5,590 nt of DNA from an uncultured candidate division WPS-2 bacterium (GTDB lineage: Bacteria > Vulcanimicrobiota > Vulcanimicrobiia > Vulcanimicrobiales > Vulcanimicrobiaceae): contig CALEYW010000037.1 of NCBI GenBank assembly GCA_937927945.1, positions 1-5,590 on the forward strand, written 5' to 3'. The notes beneath the pieces were generated by a model. The model was not told the DNA's origin. It was given only the letters and a program-made list of their open reading frames with translations, and searched no databases. Positions 5,454-5,590 of this stretch are shown piece after piece. Position 1 is the stretch's first letter; the number at the start of each line of letters is the position of its first letter. Made by a program: the position numbers and the translations under genes.

Positions 5454-5590
5454 TCAGCCGTGACCGCCGCCACCGCCGTGGCCGCCTCCGCCACCGTGGC
5501 CGCCCCCGCCGCCACCGTGGGGACCGCCGCCGCCCTGGGGACCACCGCCGCCGAAGTGCTGACCGCCGCCGCCGCAGTGCTGACCGCCGC
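5454..5590 (-). CDS. C-terminus of a Gly/His-repeat protein (5' part beyond window)
   Basis: Read on the minus strand, the last 44 residues before TGA (5454-5456) are almost only Gly and His. They begin GGQHCGGGGQHFGGGG, continue with GPQ and GPH units, and end in three H-plus-glycine units with HG at the C-terminus. Six His and one Cys appear in 44 residues. The Gly codons use all four third bases (GGC, GGT, GGA, GGG) while the first two positions stay fixed, which argues that this is the translated frame and not one of the Ala-rich frames across the same DNA. Such tails occur in secreted or surface proteins and in metal-binding proteins; either is inference because the start is not visible. 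Confidence 0.6.
   Translation of the reverse strand, partial: GGQHCGGGGQHFGGGGPQGGGGPHGGGGGGHGGGGGHGGGGGHG
5457..5590. repeat. GC-rich tandem repeat encoding Gly/His units
   Basis: The DNA is built of GCC/ACC-type triplets punctuated by GTG about every 18-21 bases (5460, 5478, 5496, 5517). A perfect 14-base direct repeat, GTGCTGACCGCCGC, occurs at 5556-5569 and 5577-5590 with a 21-base period and runs off the window. Repeats like this expand and contract by slippage and are hard to assemble, so unit number may be unreliable. Confidence 0.7.

Noticed and set aside
5345..5545. Ala-rich minus-strand open frame overlapping the Gly/His repeat
   Set aside because: Wobble variation supports the Gly/His frame instead, and the remainder is Arg-rich and antisense to the small ORF.
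5457..5590. Repeats at the right end as a CRISPR array
   Set aside because: The units are short, adjacent and coding-like triplet repeats with no unique spacers.

Overview
This is a GC-rich bacterial window (by eye about two-thirds G+C) with mostly short gaps and many GTG starts. It is chromosomal and accessory in character. I see no rRNA, tRNA, CRISPR array, transposase or phage gene. Two TACAAT-type -10 promoter elements, the style of the small secreted proteins and the gene mix suggest a soil or environmental bacterium, perhaps Eremiobacterota (WPS-2) or a similar phylum. That placement rests on recalled family resemblance and is low confidence.

Layout, left to right. Positions 1-360 hold the 3' part of a plus-strand envelope-type gene with a glycine-rich C-terminus; its reading frame is broken at least twice. 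A 12-bp hairpin (361-388) separates it from a convergent small secreted protein ending in four histidines (complement 415-714). A divergent gap with a 21-bp-spaced direct repeat leads to an intact aldo/keto reductase (869-1828). A good sigma70-like promoter (1841-1869) then precedes an intact, exported di-heme cytochrome c peroxidase/MauG-family protein (1906-3441). Sixty bases downstream, probably in the same transcript, lies a berberine-bridge-type FAD oxidase gene (3502-4661). It keeps both FAD-attachment residues but has apparently lost two internal segments and carries further small indels. A second promoter, nearly identical to the first in its -10 region, sits just 12 nt before the ATG of a stand-alone tandem-ACT protein (4785-5234), so that mRNA is probably leaderless. 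A small ORF of unknown function follows 5 nt after its stop (5240-5437). The window ends in the C-terminus of a convergent Gly/His-repeat protein (complement 5454 to beyond 5590).

How the genes may work together. The peroxidase and the flavin oxidase form the only convincing operon-like pair. BBE-type oxidases release H2O2 and di-heme peroxidases consume it, so a link is chemically reasonable, but it is inference and the oxidase copy here looks non-functional as assembled. The ACT protein looks like a ligand-binding regulator under its own promoter. I see no convincing new multi-gene system. The most notable points are the matched promoter pair with a probable leaderless gene, the segmental loss in the oxidase, the apparent tyrosine at the heme-ligand position of the peroxidase, and the Gly/His repeat tail whose codons vary almost only at third positions.
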